A stretch of 64,000 nt of DNA from Kitasatospora sp. GAS204B (GCF_029892155.1 NZ_JARZAG010000018.1:1-64000), one strand, 5' to 3'; shown: positions 31,791 through 40,190, numbered from the stretch's first letter. Numbers and translations: made by a program. The notes: a model not told the origin generated them from the letters alone.

Positions 31791-33536
31791 ATGGCCGGGC
31801 AACACATTGGCGGGGTTCCGGACCGGTTATCGCAGCAGATTTCAGCCACGATGCCCGATACGGGCGAAGCGACCACACCACAGGAGTTCGTTCGCCGACT
31901 TCAGACGTTCAAAATTTGGTCGGGCAACCCATCGCTGCGCGAACTCGAGCGCCGCACCGGCCTTCCACGCAGCACCCTTTCGGGAGACCTGAGCCACCAG
32001 CGGAGCCGTCTCCCGCCCCTGGAACGGGTGTTGGCGCTGGTCACCGCCTTCGGCGCGTCCGCCGAGGAACTCGCGCGCTGGCAACTGTCCTGGCAGCGCA
32101 TCCAGTTGCGGCAGCAGTCGGCCCAACCGCCGGTGCCCGCTTCGCGCTCCGCCGTCGAGCCGCCGGGCAACGCTCAGGACTCGTGGATCGGTGCGGGGAG
32201 GGACGCGGCGGGCGCACCTTCCCGAGTGATCCGTGACGGTCTGCGAGCAGGCCTGCGTTGCAGCACGGGTCGGGACGGTACGCCCGTGCTCAGCGTCGTC
32301 ACCGATGACCGCTCCATCCGGTCCGGTGCCCCGATCGACGAGATCGTCCGCGAGGGCGCCCGCCGGCTGCTGGCTGCCGCGCTGGAGGCGGAAGTCAACC
32401 AGTACATAGCAGAGTTGGCGGCCGAGACCGACGAGCACGGACGGCGTCCGGTGGTCCGCAACGGTCAGCACCGGTCCCGCACGGTGGTCACCACCGCCGG
32501 CCCGGTCGAGGTCACCGCGCCCCGCGTGAACGACCGCCGCATCGACGACAGGACCGGCGAGCGCAAACGGTTCTCCTCGAAGATCCTCGCGCCGTGGTGC
32601 CGCAAGTCGCCGAAGATCTCGGAGGTCCTGCCGCTGCTCCACCTGCACGGACTGTCGTCAGGGGACTTCGGTCCCGCACTGGAACAGTTCCTCGGCGGCA
32701 CGGCCGGCCTGTCCCCCGCGACCGTCACCCGGCTGACGAAGCAGTGGAGCGACGACCTCGCCGGCTTCCAGGAACGGGATCTGTCCGACCGCGACTTCGT
32801 CTACGTGTGGGCCGACGGGGTCCACCCGAAGGTCCGGCTCGGTCAGGCGCACTCGTGCGTCCTGGTCCTGCTCGGCGTCCGCCTGGACGGCACCAAGGAG
32901 CTGATCGCGCTGGCCGAGGGGCTGCGGGAGTCCACCGAGTCCTGGGCCGAGCTGCTGCACGACTGCCGCCGACGCGGCATGCGAGACCCCGAACTCGTCG
33001 TCGGCGACGGCGCGATGGGCCTGCGGAAGGCACTCGCCGAGGTCTTCCCGGCCGCCCGCCATCAGCACTGCTGGGTGCACGAGGCCCGGAATGTCACCAC
33101 CTGCCTGCCGAAGTCCGCACAACCGGGCGCGGCGAAGGCGATGCAGGAGATCTACCACGCGGCGGACCGCGCGCACGCCGAGAAGGCGATCGAGGCGTTC
33201 GCCCGCAGTTACGGTGCCAAGTGGCCCGAGGCCGTCGCTAGGATCACCGACGACCAGGAGGAACTGCTGGCGTTCTACGACTTCCCGGCCGAGCACTGGG
33301 TTCACCTGCGGACCACGCATCCGATCGAGTCGACGTTCGCCACGGTCAAGCTCCGCACCAAGGTCACGGGCGGGGCCGGCGGCCCGGCCGCGGCCCTCAC
33401 GATGGTGTTCAAGCTCGTCGAATCCGCCCAGGCACGATGGCGTGCGATCACCGGCGCCCACCTGGTGCCTCTCGTCCGTGCGGGAGCCCGGTTCGAGAAC
33501 GGCATCCTGGTCGAGCGCACCAAGGCGGCCGCGTGA
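31791..33536 (+). CDS. IS256-family transposase fused to an N-terminal HTH regulator domain
   Basis: Single open frame of 581 aa. Residues ~25-110 are a regulator-type helix-turn-helix (PQEFVRRLQTFKIWSGNPSLRELERRTGLPRSTLSGDL...LERVLALVTAFGASAEELARW). From about residue 165 on it is a complete IS256 (Mutator-like) transposase: IDEIVREGARRLLAAALEAEVNQYI, DGVHPKVRLG with the DDE Asp, VVGDGAMGLRKALAEVFP, HCWVHEARNV, and PIESTFATVKLRTKVT. Independent IS256 transposases begin near the GTG at 32286. GGGGGGA before the ATG at 31791 belongs to the HTH part. Likely an in-frame insertion into a regulator gene. Confidence 0.8.
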   Translation: MAGQHIGGVPDRLSQQISATMPDTGEATTPQEFVRRLQTFKIWSGNPSLRELERRTGLPRSTLSGDLSHQRSRLPPLERVLALVTAFGASAEELARWQLSWQRIQLRQQSAQPPVPASRSAVEPPGNAQDSWIGAGRDAAGAPSRVIRDGLRAGLRCSTGRDGTPVLSVVTDDRSIRSGAPIDEIVREGARRLLAAALEAEVNQYIAELAAETDEHGRRPVVRNGQHRSRTVVTTAGPVEVTAPRVNDRRIDDRTGERKRFSSKILAPWCRKSPKISEVLPLLHLHGLSSGDFGPALEQFLGGTAGLSPATVTRLTKQWSDDLAGFQERDLSDRDFVYVWADGVHPKVRLGQAHSCVLVLLGVRLDGTKELIALAEGLRESTESWAELLHDCRRRGMRDPELVVGDGAMGLRKALAEVFPAARHQHCWVHEARNVTTCLPKSAQPGAAKAMQEIYHAADRAHAEKAIEAFARSYGAKWPEAVARITDDQEELLAFYDFPAEHWVHLRTTHPIESTFATVKLRTKVTGGAGGPAAALTMVFKLVESAQARWRAITGAHLVPLVRAGARFENGILVERTKAAA

Positions 33537-33895
33537 CGGACATGTTCGCCGCGCCGGAAGCCCTGACCGACCGCGATCCGCTCACACCTCGGCACCGACG
33601 CTCGAGTGACCTTCGAAACATGTGACGATCCGTTGTCGAGAACCAGAAAGAGCGTCAGTGGGCCCGGGGGCCCAAGGGTCTGACATCGGGTCATTGACAC
33701 TCAATCCAGCCCGGATGAGGGTGGCACCACAGGCGCACAAGTGTGCATCCCAAAAGGAATCCCGCATCCGTGCGCAGCGCTACTCCACGACCGTTACCGG
33801 CAGCACCCTCGGCCCATCACGGTCACGTCCAGGACATCTACCGCAGCCGAGCCCCCACTCGCTCAGCCGATTGCGACACCAGAGGACCGCCGCAC
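33537..33895. other. 359-nt spacer between transposase and queF
   Basis: Contains the palindromic GGGCCC pair near 33659-33673 (possible terminator), a TTGACA at 33694-33699 without a convincing -10 partner, and probably the right end of the insertion sequence, whose terminal repeat I could not define because no matching left end is visible. No preQ1 riboswitch motif was found. Confidence 0.4.
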
Positions 33896-34309
33896 ATGAC
33901 CGAGCTTCCCACCTATCTTGGCCGCCATCTCGGCCGCCCGCTGGCCGCGGATGAGATGGCCGCTTCCTCCGAGGCGACCATTCCCGCTGCCACGCATCTC
34001 CGGGAGGTCGTCTTCACCTCCACGGAACTGTCAGCGAACTGCCCGGTCACCGGACAGCCCGACCTGTACAGCACCACCATCTCCTACCGTCCGACCGGCG
34101 GGCTGTGCCTGGAGTCGAAGGCACTGAAGCACTACCTGTGGGGCTTCCGCGACAGAGGGATCTTCGCTGAGGACCTGGCGTCCCAAATTGCGGAGGACCT
34201 GCACACGACCCTGAACGCCGCGGTCGACGTCGAACTGATCCAGCAGGTCCGCGGCGGACTCACGCTGACGGTCCGTGCCACCGCGCCGACGGCTGGGGCG
34301 GTCGCGTGA
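33896..34309 (+). CDS. queF: NADPH-dependent 7-cyano-7-deazaguanine reductase (preQ0 reductase)
   Basis: Unimodular QueF of 137 aa that reduces the nitrile of preQ0 to the aminomethyl of preQ1. The catalytic Cys lies in SANCPVTGQPD and the substrate-binding Glu in LCLESKALKHYLWGFRDRG, the QueF signature; the following IAEDLHTTLNAAVDVEL is the T-fold helix. GAGGA lies about 9 nt before the ATG. First gene of the operon, overlapping queC by 4 bp. It is the last step of the pathway encoded here and the one that marks preQ1 as the product. Confidence 0.92.
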   Translation: MTELPTYLGRHLGRPLAADEMAASSEATIPAATHLREVVFTSTELSANCPVTGQPDLYSTTISYRPTGGLCLESKALKHYLWGFRDRGIFAEDLASQIAEDLHTTLNAAVDVELIQQVRGGLTLTVRATAPTAGAVA

Positions 34310-34995
34310 ACGTGCGAAAGAAGCTCGCCGTTCTGGCCTTCTCCGGCGGTATGGACTCCAGCACCCTGGCTGGACATTACCATCAGAGCGGCTACGAACT
34401 GATACTCCTGTCATTCGACTACGGCCAGCGGCACACGCGGGAACTCGCCTCCGCCCGGGCCGTCGCCGCGCACTACGCCGCCGAGCACCATGTCGTGGAT
34501 CTCACGACCGTCGGGGCCCTCATGCCCGGGTCGGCTCTCACCGACCCCGACGTCGAAGTCCCGGACGGGCACTACGAGGACGAGACGATGCGCATCACGG
34601 TGGTGCCGAACCGTAACGCCATCATGGCGAACATCGCCGCGGGCATCGCCGCAGCCAGGGCCGCCGAGCTGGTCGCCCTCGGTATCCACGCCGGTGACCA
34701 CACCGTCTACCCCGACTGCCGGTCGTCCTTCGTCGACGCGCTGCGGGTATCGGTGGACAGCGCACTGGAGGGATTGCACGTTCCCAGGGTCGAGGCCCCG
34801 TTCCTGCACCTTCGCAAGGTCGACATCGCCCTCCGGGCAGCCGAGCTCGGGGTTCCGCTCCAGTTGTCCTGGTCGTGCTATCGCGGTGGCGAACTGCACT
34901 GCGGCCGGTGCGGAACGTGCACCGAGCGGCGCGAGGCATTCGAGCTGGCGGGCCTCAGCGACCCCACTGAGTACGAGACACTGGCGGTCCGCTGA
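34306..34995 (+). CDS. queC: 7-cyano-7-deazaguanine synthase
   Basis: ATP-dependent nitrile-forming enzyme of 229 aa converting CDG to preQ0 with ammonia. The PP-loop is SGGMDSSTLA (residues 14-23); the C-terminal zinc site has four Cys in SWSCYRGGELHCGRCGTC. The middle shows VPNRNAIMANIAAGIAAARAAELVALGIHAGDHTVYPDC, the QueC substrate region. GTG start overlaps the stop of queF; its own stop overlaps the ATG of queD. Codons end in A or T more often than in flanking genes. Confidence 0.94.
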   Translation: MNVRKKLAVLAFSGGMDSSTLAGHYHQSGYELILLSFDYGQRHTRELASARAVAAHYAAEHHVVDLTTVGALMPGSALTDPDVEVPDGHYEDETMRITVVPNRNAIMANIAAGIAAARAAELVALGIHAGDHTVYPDCRSSFVDALRVSVDSALEGLHVPRVEAPFLHLRKVDIALRAAELGVPLQLSWSCYRGGELHCGRCGTCTERREAFELAGLSDPTEYETLAVR

Positions 34996-35423
34996 TGGCA
35001 CACGCCGTCGCGATCAGCCACAACTTCGAGTCCGCGCACCGTCTGCCCAGCCTTGCCGGCAAGTGCGTCTCCCTGCACGGGCATTCCTGGTGGGTCGAGA
35101 TCACCGTGGAGGCGCCCGCCACCGAGGCAGGCATCGTGGTGGAGCTCGGAGCTCTCAAGAAGGCCCTGCGCCAATGGATCGACGAGCATCTCGACCACGG
35201 CACGCTACTGGGGCCGGACGACCCGCTGGTCCCGATCCTGCGGTCGCACCAGTCCAAGGTGTACGTCGTTCCCGGGGAGCCGACGGTGGAGAACGTCGCG
35301 GCGCTGCTCGCCGACGTCGCCGCCAAGGCACTCGTGGGGCTCGACAGCGCCCCCGGTGCCCGCGTCAGCAGGGTCCGGGTGGATGAGACCCGCGCCAACT
35401 CAGCCATCTGGCAGGCCGACTGA
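34995..35423 (+). CDS. queD: 6-carboxytetrahydropterin synthase
   Basis: QueD/PTPS-family enzyme of 142 aa that turns dihydroneopterin triphosphate into CPH4. Zinc-binding His are in ISHNFESAHRL and SLHGHSWW, the catalytic Cys in GKCVSLHGH, and the late Glu in VRVDETRANSAIW. The ATG shares a base with the queC stop (TGATG) and the stop shares one with the queE ATG. Complete. Confidence 0.93.
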   Translation: MAHAVAISHNFESAHRLPSLAGKCVSLHGHSWWVEITVEAPATEAGIVVELGALKKALRQWIDEHLDHGTLLGPDDPLVPILRSHQSKVYVVPGEPTVENVAALLADVAAKALVGLDSAPGARVSRVRVDETRANSAIWQAD

Positions 35424-36192
35424 TGGTGGAACTTCGCTCCTCCACCGCTGTGGGGACGGCGGGAGGTGAGGCCCGGCTCGACCCCTCCGCAACCCTGATC
35501 GTCGCGGAGGTTTTCGGGCCGACTTGACCGTGCAGGGCGAGGGACCGTCGCTCGGCCGCCGAGCCGGCTTCGTGCGGCTGGGCGGCTGCAACCTCCACTG
35601 CACCTGGTGCGACACTCCCTACACCTGGAACGCCGCACGCCACAACCTGCGGGCCGAGCTGACACGTACCGCCGTCGCGGAGATCGTCCCACGGGTCCTG
35701 CGCGGCAACCCGGAGCTGGTCGTCATCACCGGCGGCGAACCGCTGCTGCACCAACGGCAGCCGGGATGGACGAGCCTGCTGTCCGCACTCACAGCCGCAG
35801 GAGTGGAGGTCGAAGTGGAGACCAACGGCACGCTCGCCCCCACGCCCGGGACCACGGCGGCGGTCACCCGGTTCAACGTCTCACCGAAGCTCGCGCACGC
35901 GGGCGACCCGGAAGCGGCCCGCATCCGTCCGGCAGCCCTTCAGTCCCTGCTCAGCACGGGAAAAGCCGGGTTCAAGTTCGTCTGCGCCACCGCGGACGAC
36001 GTCGCCGAGGTCTCCCGGATCGCCGGTCGACTGGGCATACCGCCCACCGCAGTGTGGGTGATGCCGGAGGGCACCACGGCCGGGCGGGTGACGGCCCGGC
36101 TGCCCGTGCTCGCGGAGGCGGCCATCGCCGCGGGCTTCAACCTGACCACCCGACTTCACGTACACGTGTGGGGTGACGAGCGGGCCCGCTGA
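35423..36192 (+). CDS. queE: 7-carboxy-7-deazaguanine synthase, frameshifted near the 5' end
   Basis: Radical SAM enzyme converting CPH4 to CDG. The catalytic part (35530-36192) is intact, with the [4Fe-4S] motif GGCNLHCTWC (C-x3-C-x2-C) and VITGGEPLL. The natural start is the ATG at 35423, which overlaps queD, and reads through LIVAEVFGP, but an extra five bases (ACTTG near 35519-35525) put a TGA at 35525-35527 before the family's T-V-Q-G-E-G motif, which continues in another frame. Translation could resume at TTG 35524 or GTG 35530, losing the first strand. A sequencing error, a recent mutation or coupled reinitiation are all possible. Confidence 0.85.
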
Positions 36193-36228
36193 AGGCCCCC
36201 GTCCGCTCGACTCAGGAGCTCGACCCGA

Positions 36229-36250
36229 TGAGGAGGCTCGACTGAGGAGG
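36229..36250 (+). promoter_or_regulatory. duplicated Shine-Dalgarno segment
   Basis: TGAGGAGGCTCGAC occurs twice in tandem before the GTG at 36258, each with a full GAGGAGG. The first copy also forms a four-codon ORF (M-R-R-L-D, stop). Only the second is at a normal 7-nt distance. Confidence 0.6.
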
Positions 36251-36257
36251 CTCGACC

Positions 36258-36917
36258 GTGCTCACCGCTCACTGGGCCTCATCGGCCGCGCTCGCCGCGG
36301 TGCCGTTGGCGGCCGCGCTGTCGCTCTACGGCTCTGCCCGCTACTGCGTGGCCATCTGGCGCGGTGAGGCGAGCCCCAACAGCGTGACGTGGTTCCTGTG
36401 GGCACTCGCCCCCCTGATCGCCTCGCTCGTCGGCCTCGCCCACGGCGTAGGGCTCGCCGAGGTGACGACGCTGAGCGCGGCACTGGGCGCATTGCTGGTG
36501 TGCGTCAGCACAGTCGCGACGAGCCCTCGCAGCTCCATCGGACGGCTGTCCGCCGGGGACCTGGCCTGCGGCGCGCTGTCGCTGGCAGCACTGCTGGCCT
36601 GGTGGCGCACCAGTGACCCGCGCACTGCGATCGCGCTGAGCCTGGCCGCCGATCTGCTGGCGGGGCTGCCGACTCTCGCGAAGGCGTACCGCGATCCGCG
36701 CAGCGAGTCTGTTGACGCCTACGCGACGATGACGGTCGGGGCAGCGCTGACCTTTGTCACGCTGCGGCACTGGTCCTTCGTCGGCGCGGGCTTCCCCGTG
36801 TATCTCCTCCTGCTCAACCTGACGCTCACCTACCTGACCCGCGGCGGACGAGCGGCGCCGACGAACGTCCGCGTCCATCTCCATGACGCCACTACTGAAC
36901 CAGAGGTCCAAGCATGA
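36258..36917 (+). CDS. integral membrane protein of the que operon, function unknown
   Basis: Protein of 219 aa with about seven hydrophobic segments. Two halves look related: [19 protein letters not shown] near residue 40 and [19 protein letters not shown] near residue 155, recalling the duplicated PQ-loop/SWEET-like layout. It lies inside the que operon, 65 nt behind queE and overlapping folE (ATGA), so it is co-expressed with preQ1 synthesis. A transporter for a deazaguanine or its end product is a reasonable guess, not shown by sequence. Confidence 0.75.
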   Translation: MLTAHWASSAALAAVPLAAALSLYGSARYCVAIWRGEASPNSVTWFLWALAPLIASLVGLAHGVGLAEVTTLSAALGALLVCVSTVATSPRSSIGRLSAGDLACGALSLAALLAWWRTSDPRTAIALSLAADLLAGLPTLAKAYRDPRSESVDAYATMTVGAALTFVTLRHWSFVGAGFPVYLLLLNLTLTYLTRGGRAAPTNVRVHLHDATTEPEVQA

Positions 36918-37522
36918 CTCACCCGGTGGCTACCGAGAGCCGGAGCGGCGCCGTCCGCGGGTTCGACCACAAGAGGGTCGAGGACGCCGTGCGCGAACTC
37001 CTCATCGCCGTCGGAGAGAATCCGGACAGGGAGGGGCTGCGCGATACCCCGAGCCGGGTCGCCCGTTCCTACCAGGAGATATTCGCGGGTCTCCAGCAGG
37101 AGCCGGAGGATGTCCTGACCACCACGTTCGACCTGGCCCACGACGAGATGGTGCTGGTCAAGGACATCAGTCTGGTCTCCTGCTGCGAACACCACCTCCT
37201 GCCCTTCCACGGTGTCGCCCACGTCGGCTACATCCCCGCCCTGAACGGCAAGGTCACCGGATTGTCCAAGCTGGCCCGTCTGGTGGACGTCTACGCCCGG
37301 CGTCCGCAGGTGCAGGAGCGGCTCACCACGCAGGTGGCGGACTCGCTGATGCGGATTCTGGGAGCCCGCGGTGTGATCGTCGTCATCGAGGCTGAGCACA
37401 TGTGCATGTCCGTACGCGGCATTCGCAAGCTCGGCTCCAGGACGCTGACATCCGCGGTGCGCGGGCAGCTGCGTGACGCGGTCACCCGTGCCGAGGCCAT
37501 GAGTCTCATCATCGGGCGCTGA
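36914..37522 (+). CDS. folE: GTP cyclohydrolase I
   Basis: Protein of 202 aa that opens GTP to dihydroneopterin triphosphate, the substrate of QueD. Zinc and catalytic residues are in [21 protein letters not shown] and, later, [30 protein letters not shown] is also conserved. Complete length for FolE. As the last gene of the operon it feeds the deazaguanine pathway; a separate folate copy is expected elsewhere on the chromosome. The right border repeat begins 33 nt after its stop. Confidence 0.94.
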   Translation: MTHPVATESRSGAVRGFDHKRVEDAVRELLIAVGENPDREGLRDTPSRVARSYQEIFAGLQQEPEDVLTTTFDLAHDEMVLVKDISLVSCCEHHLLPFHGVAHVGYIPALNGKVTGLSKLARLVDVYARRPQVQERLTTQVADSLMRILGARGVIVVIEAEHMCMSVRGIRKLGSRTLTSAVRGQLRDAVTRAEAMSLIIGR

Positions 37523-37555
37523 GCTCGTGCGGGGCGGGCTCGTCTGAGGCCGCCG

Positions 37556-37626
37556 CCGGCTGGCACCCCGTCAGCCGCCCATTGAATGTGGCGGCCTGAT
37601 CGGCGATCATGCTGCTCAACGGACGA
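37556..37626. repeat. right copy of ~70-nt imperfect repeat bordering the island
   Basis: Direct-oriented partner of 27326-27395 (about 55 of 71 positions agree). On the minus strand it encodes M-I-A-D-Q-A-A-T-F-N-G-R-L-T-G-C-Q-P-A-A, matching the other copy at M-I-A-D, G-x-L-T-x-C-Q-P and A-A. It lies between folE and the methyltransferase gene. Confidence 0.7.
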
Positions 37627-37673
37627 TCCCGGCGCCACCCCTGCCGCGGTAGCCGCGACCTGGGGAGAGTGCA

Positions 37674-38501
37674 ATGCCGGAGCAGCAGCAGGCCACCGCC
37701 GACTGGCAGCCCGCCAGTTTCGAGACTCCGGCGCCGAACATCGCCCGGGTGTACGACTACCTGTTGGGCGGCAAGGACAACTACGCCCCCGATCGTCAGC
37801 TCGCCCAGCGGATCGAGCAGACGCTGCCCGAGGTGCACCTGGGCGTGAAGGCGCAGCGGGCGGTGCTGCGGCGGGTGGTGCGGTACCTGGTCGGGGAGGC
37901 GGGGCTTCGGCAACTGCTGGACATCGGCTCGGGGTTGCCGACCGCCGACAACGTGCACCAGATCGCGCAGGCGCTCGACCCGGCCACCAAGGTGGTGTAC
38001 GTCGACCACGACCCGGTGGTGCTGGCCCACGCCCGCGCGCTGCTGGCCGACAACCGGGAGACGGTGGTGGTCGCCGGGGACCTGCGGCGGCCCGCCGAGC
38101 TGCTGGCCGATCAGCGGCTGCGGGCGCACCTGGACTTCGGGCAGCCGGTCGGGCTGCTGCTCTGCGGGATCCTGCACTACGTGCTGGACGAGGAGGAGCC
38201 GGCCCGGATCGTGCGCGAGCTGGTCGACGCGCTGCCGTCCGGCAGTTACGTCTTCGTCCACCACCTGCTGGCCGCCGGTGACGACGCCGAGGCGGCCGCC
38301 ACCGAGGCCATCCTGCGCCAGGGGGTGGGCCGCGCCCAGTTCCGCACCATGGCGCAGGTGACCGAGTTCTTCGACGGCCTGGCGCTGGTCGACCCCGGGG
38401 TGGTGACCGTCTCCGAGTGGCACCCGGAGGCCGATGCCCCGAAGCTCGGCGAGAACCCGGTGCTGCGGCTGGCAGCGGTCGGCGTGGCGCGCAAGCCCTG
38501 A
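37674..38501 (+). CDS. SAM-dependent methyltransferase (PF04672/DUF574 type)
   Basis: Protein of 275 aa of the actinobacteria-specific group. Its signature NIARVYDYLLGGKDNYAPDR lies at residues 23-42; the SAM motif is LLDIGSGLPTADNVHQIAQ, then VVYVDHDPVVLAHARALL. Streptomycetes carry many copies, substrates unknown. GGGGAGAG precedes the ATG at 37674. It marks return to ordinary chromosomal sequence right of the island. Confidence 0.88.
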   Translation: MPEQQQATADWQPASFETPAPNIARVYDYLLGGKDNYAPDRQLAQRIEQTLPEVHLGVKAQRAVLRRVVRYLVGEAGLRQLLDIGSGLPTADNVHQIAQALDPATKVVYVDHDPVVLAHARALLADNRETVVVAGDLRRPAELLADQRLRAHLDFGQPVGLLLCGILHYVLDEEEPARIVRELVDALPSGSYVFVHHLLAAGDDAEAAATEAILRQGVGRAQFRTMAQVTEFFDGLALVDPGVVTVSEWHPEADAPKLGENPVLRLAAVGVARKP

Positions 38502-38532
38502 GCGCACCTGTCAGGTGTCGCACAGGCTCGCC

Positions 38533-38538
38533 TATCGT
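38533..38538 (+). promoter_or_regulatory. -10 hexamer of a probably leaderless promoter (hydrolase gene)
   Basis: TATCGT ends 6 nt before the GTG at 38545; TGTCAG lies 18 nt upstream as a -35. No Shine-Dalgarno. Confidence 0.5.
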
Positions 38539-38544
38539 GTCGTC

Positions 38545-39255
38545 GTGCCCACAGTCCAGGTCGGCGAGCTCGACGTCTACTACGAGGTCCACGGCAGCGG
38601 CCCGCCGCTGCTGCTGATCGGCGGGCTCGGGGCGGACCTGACGCTCTTCGCTCCGCTGACCGAGCGGCTCGTTCAGCGCTACCAGGTGATCGTCTTCGAC
38701 AATCGGGGTGCCGGGCGCTCCGGGAAGCCCGATCAGCCGTACTCGATCCCGCTGATGGCCGACGACGCGATCGGGCTGCTGGACGCGCTCGGCATCGCGC
38801 GCGCCCACCTGCTGGGCGTGTCGATGGGTGGGCGGATCGCCCTGGAGATCGCGATCGGCCGTCCCGAGCGGGTCGACCGGCTGGTGCTGGTCGCCAGCTC
38901 GGCCGCCGGGCGCGGCCGGCTCACGGTGTCCTGGCCGATGCGGCTGCTGGGGATGGCCAAGCGGCTCGGGCTGGTCCGGCGTGAGCACGCGCAGCCCGAT
39001 TACGCGTTCCGGCGCCAACTCGCCGCGAGCGTCGGGTACTCGGCCCTCGACCGGCTGGGCGGCGTGCGGGCGCCGACGCTGATCCTGCACGGTCGCCAGG
39101 ACCGCTCGATGCCGCTCGATGCCGCCCGGGCGACCGGGGCCGGCATCGCCGGCGCGCGCCTCGAACTCTTCGACGGCGGGCACCTGTTCTTCCTGCTGGC
39201 GCAGCGCGCTGCGGTGCTGGACCGGGTGGAGCGCTTCCTGAGCGAGGCGCGGTAG
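38545..39255 (+). CDS. alpha/beta hydrolase
   Basis: Protein of 236 aa. Motifs: oxyanion strand PPLLLIGGLGADLTLF, VFDNRGAGRSGKP, nucleophile elbow LLGVSMGGRIALEI (Ser in G-x-S-x-G), late Asp in LHGRQDRSMPLD, and catalytic His in FDGGHLFFL. It resembles 3-oxoadipate enol-lactonase-like and BioH-like hydrolases; the substrate is unknown. The GTG start has no ribosome binding site but a -10 box at leaderless distance; the lid domain is short. Confidence 0.87.
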   Translation: MPTVQVGELDVYYEVHGSGPPLLLIGGLGADLTLFAPLTERLVQRYQVIVFDNRGAGRSGKPDQPYSIPLMADDAIGLLDALGIARAHLLGVSMGGRIALEIAIGRPERVDRLVLVASSAAGRGRLTVSWPMRLLGMAKRLGLVRREHAQPDYAFRRQLAASVGYSALDRLGGVRAPTLILHGRQDRSMPLDAARATGAGIAGARLELFDGGHLFFLLAQRAAVLDRVERFLSEAR

Positions 39256-39277
39256 TGCGGAAGGGCTCCAACGGCGC

Positions 39278-40171
39278 TCAGGGGTGGGCGAGTTCCAGCA
39301 CCACGATCCCCGCCAGCACCGTGGCGCTCGCGCCGATCCGCCGGCGGCCGAGCGGCTCGTGGAAGACCAGGGCGCCGATCGCGGCGGCGATGACGATGCT
39401 GGTCTCGCGCAGCGCCGCGATGGTGGCCAGGTCGCCGCGGGCCTGTGCCCAGACCACCAGGCCGTAGGCGAGCAGCGAGAGCACCCCGCCGCCCAGCCCG
39501 CGCAGCAGGAACGGCCTGAGCTGGCCGAACAGGGCCGGGCCACGCAGCACGCAGGCGGCCACCGGCAGGACCACCCCCTGGCAGAGGTAGAGCCAGGCGA
39601 GATAGCCGGACACCGTGCCGGAGTGCCGGACCCCGACGCCGTCGGTGATCGTGTAGCCGGCGATCATCACCCCGGTGCCCACGGCGGCGGCCAGCGAGGG
39701 GAGTTGCTCGCGACGCGGCAGGCCGTCGGCGACCGCGAGGCCGGCCAGGCCCAGGCAGATCACCGCGACGCCGAGCACTCCCCCGCCGGTCAGCGGCTGA
39801 CCCAGCGCGAGAGTGGCGACCACCGCGACCAGCAGCGGTGAGGTGCCGCGGGCTATCGGGTAGAGCTGGCCGAAGTCGCCGAGCCGGTAGGTCTGCAACA
39901 GCAGGACCTGGTAGACGACCTGCAGCGTGGCGGACCCGGCGATGAACGGCCAGGCCGCCGGCTGCGGCAGCGGGGTGAGGCAGACCGCGACGGCGGCGAC
40001 GCCGGTGAACGCCAGGCCGATCAGCACGAAGCCGACCAGCTTGTCCTTGATCGCGTGGGCCAGCGCGTTCCAGGTCGCGTGCAGCACGGCGGCGGCCAGC
40101 ACCACGTACGGCACGGCCCCGGCGCCGGGCAGCGCCGACGGGCCCGCCATCGAGAGAGCGGCCACGGACAT
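39278..40171 (-). CDS. EamA/DMT-superfamily transporter
   Basis: Integral membrane protein of 297 aa with ten helices arranged as two EamA repeats (first repeat VLAAAVLHATWNALAHAIKDKLVGF..., second VISTD-like AAVGTGVMIAGYTITDGVGVRHSG...). Such proteins move amino acids, sugars or drug-like metabolites. ATG 40171 has GGAAGG at 7 nt; a GTG at 40177 is too close to it. Divergent from the RpiR regulator over 48 bp that contain a GGAA-N5-TTCC site, so it is the probable regulated transporter. Confidence 0.85.
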   Translation of the reverse strand: MSVAALSMAGPSALPGAGAVPYVVLAAAVLHATWNALAHAIKDKLVGFVLIGLAFTGVAAVAVCLTPLPQPAAWPFIAGSATLQVVYQVLLLQTYRLGDFGQLYPIARGTSPLLVAVVATLALGQPLTGGGVLGVAVICLGLAGLAVADGLPRREQLPSLAAAVGTGVMIAGYTITDGVGVRHSGTVSGYLAWLYLCQGVVLPVAACVLRGPALFGQLRPFLLRGLGGGVLSLLAYGLVVWAQARGDLATIAALRETSIVIAAAIGALVFHEPLGRRRIGASATVLAGIVVLELAHP

Positions 40172-40190
40172 GAGCACACCTTCCGGTCGT

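Noticed and set aside
31560-33760. Terminal inverted repeats of the IS256 element
   Set aside because: Compared the region right of the transposase stop with the region left of GTG 32286 and of 31791; no convincing matching ends, so element borders are not annotated.
33600-33895. preQ1 riboswitch upstream of queF
   Set aside because: Looked for the short A-rich pseudoknot of class I and the longer class II/III layouts before the Shine-Dalgarno; no matching stem and A-rich tail is present.
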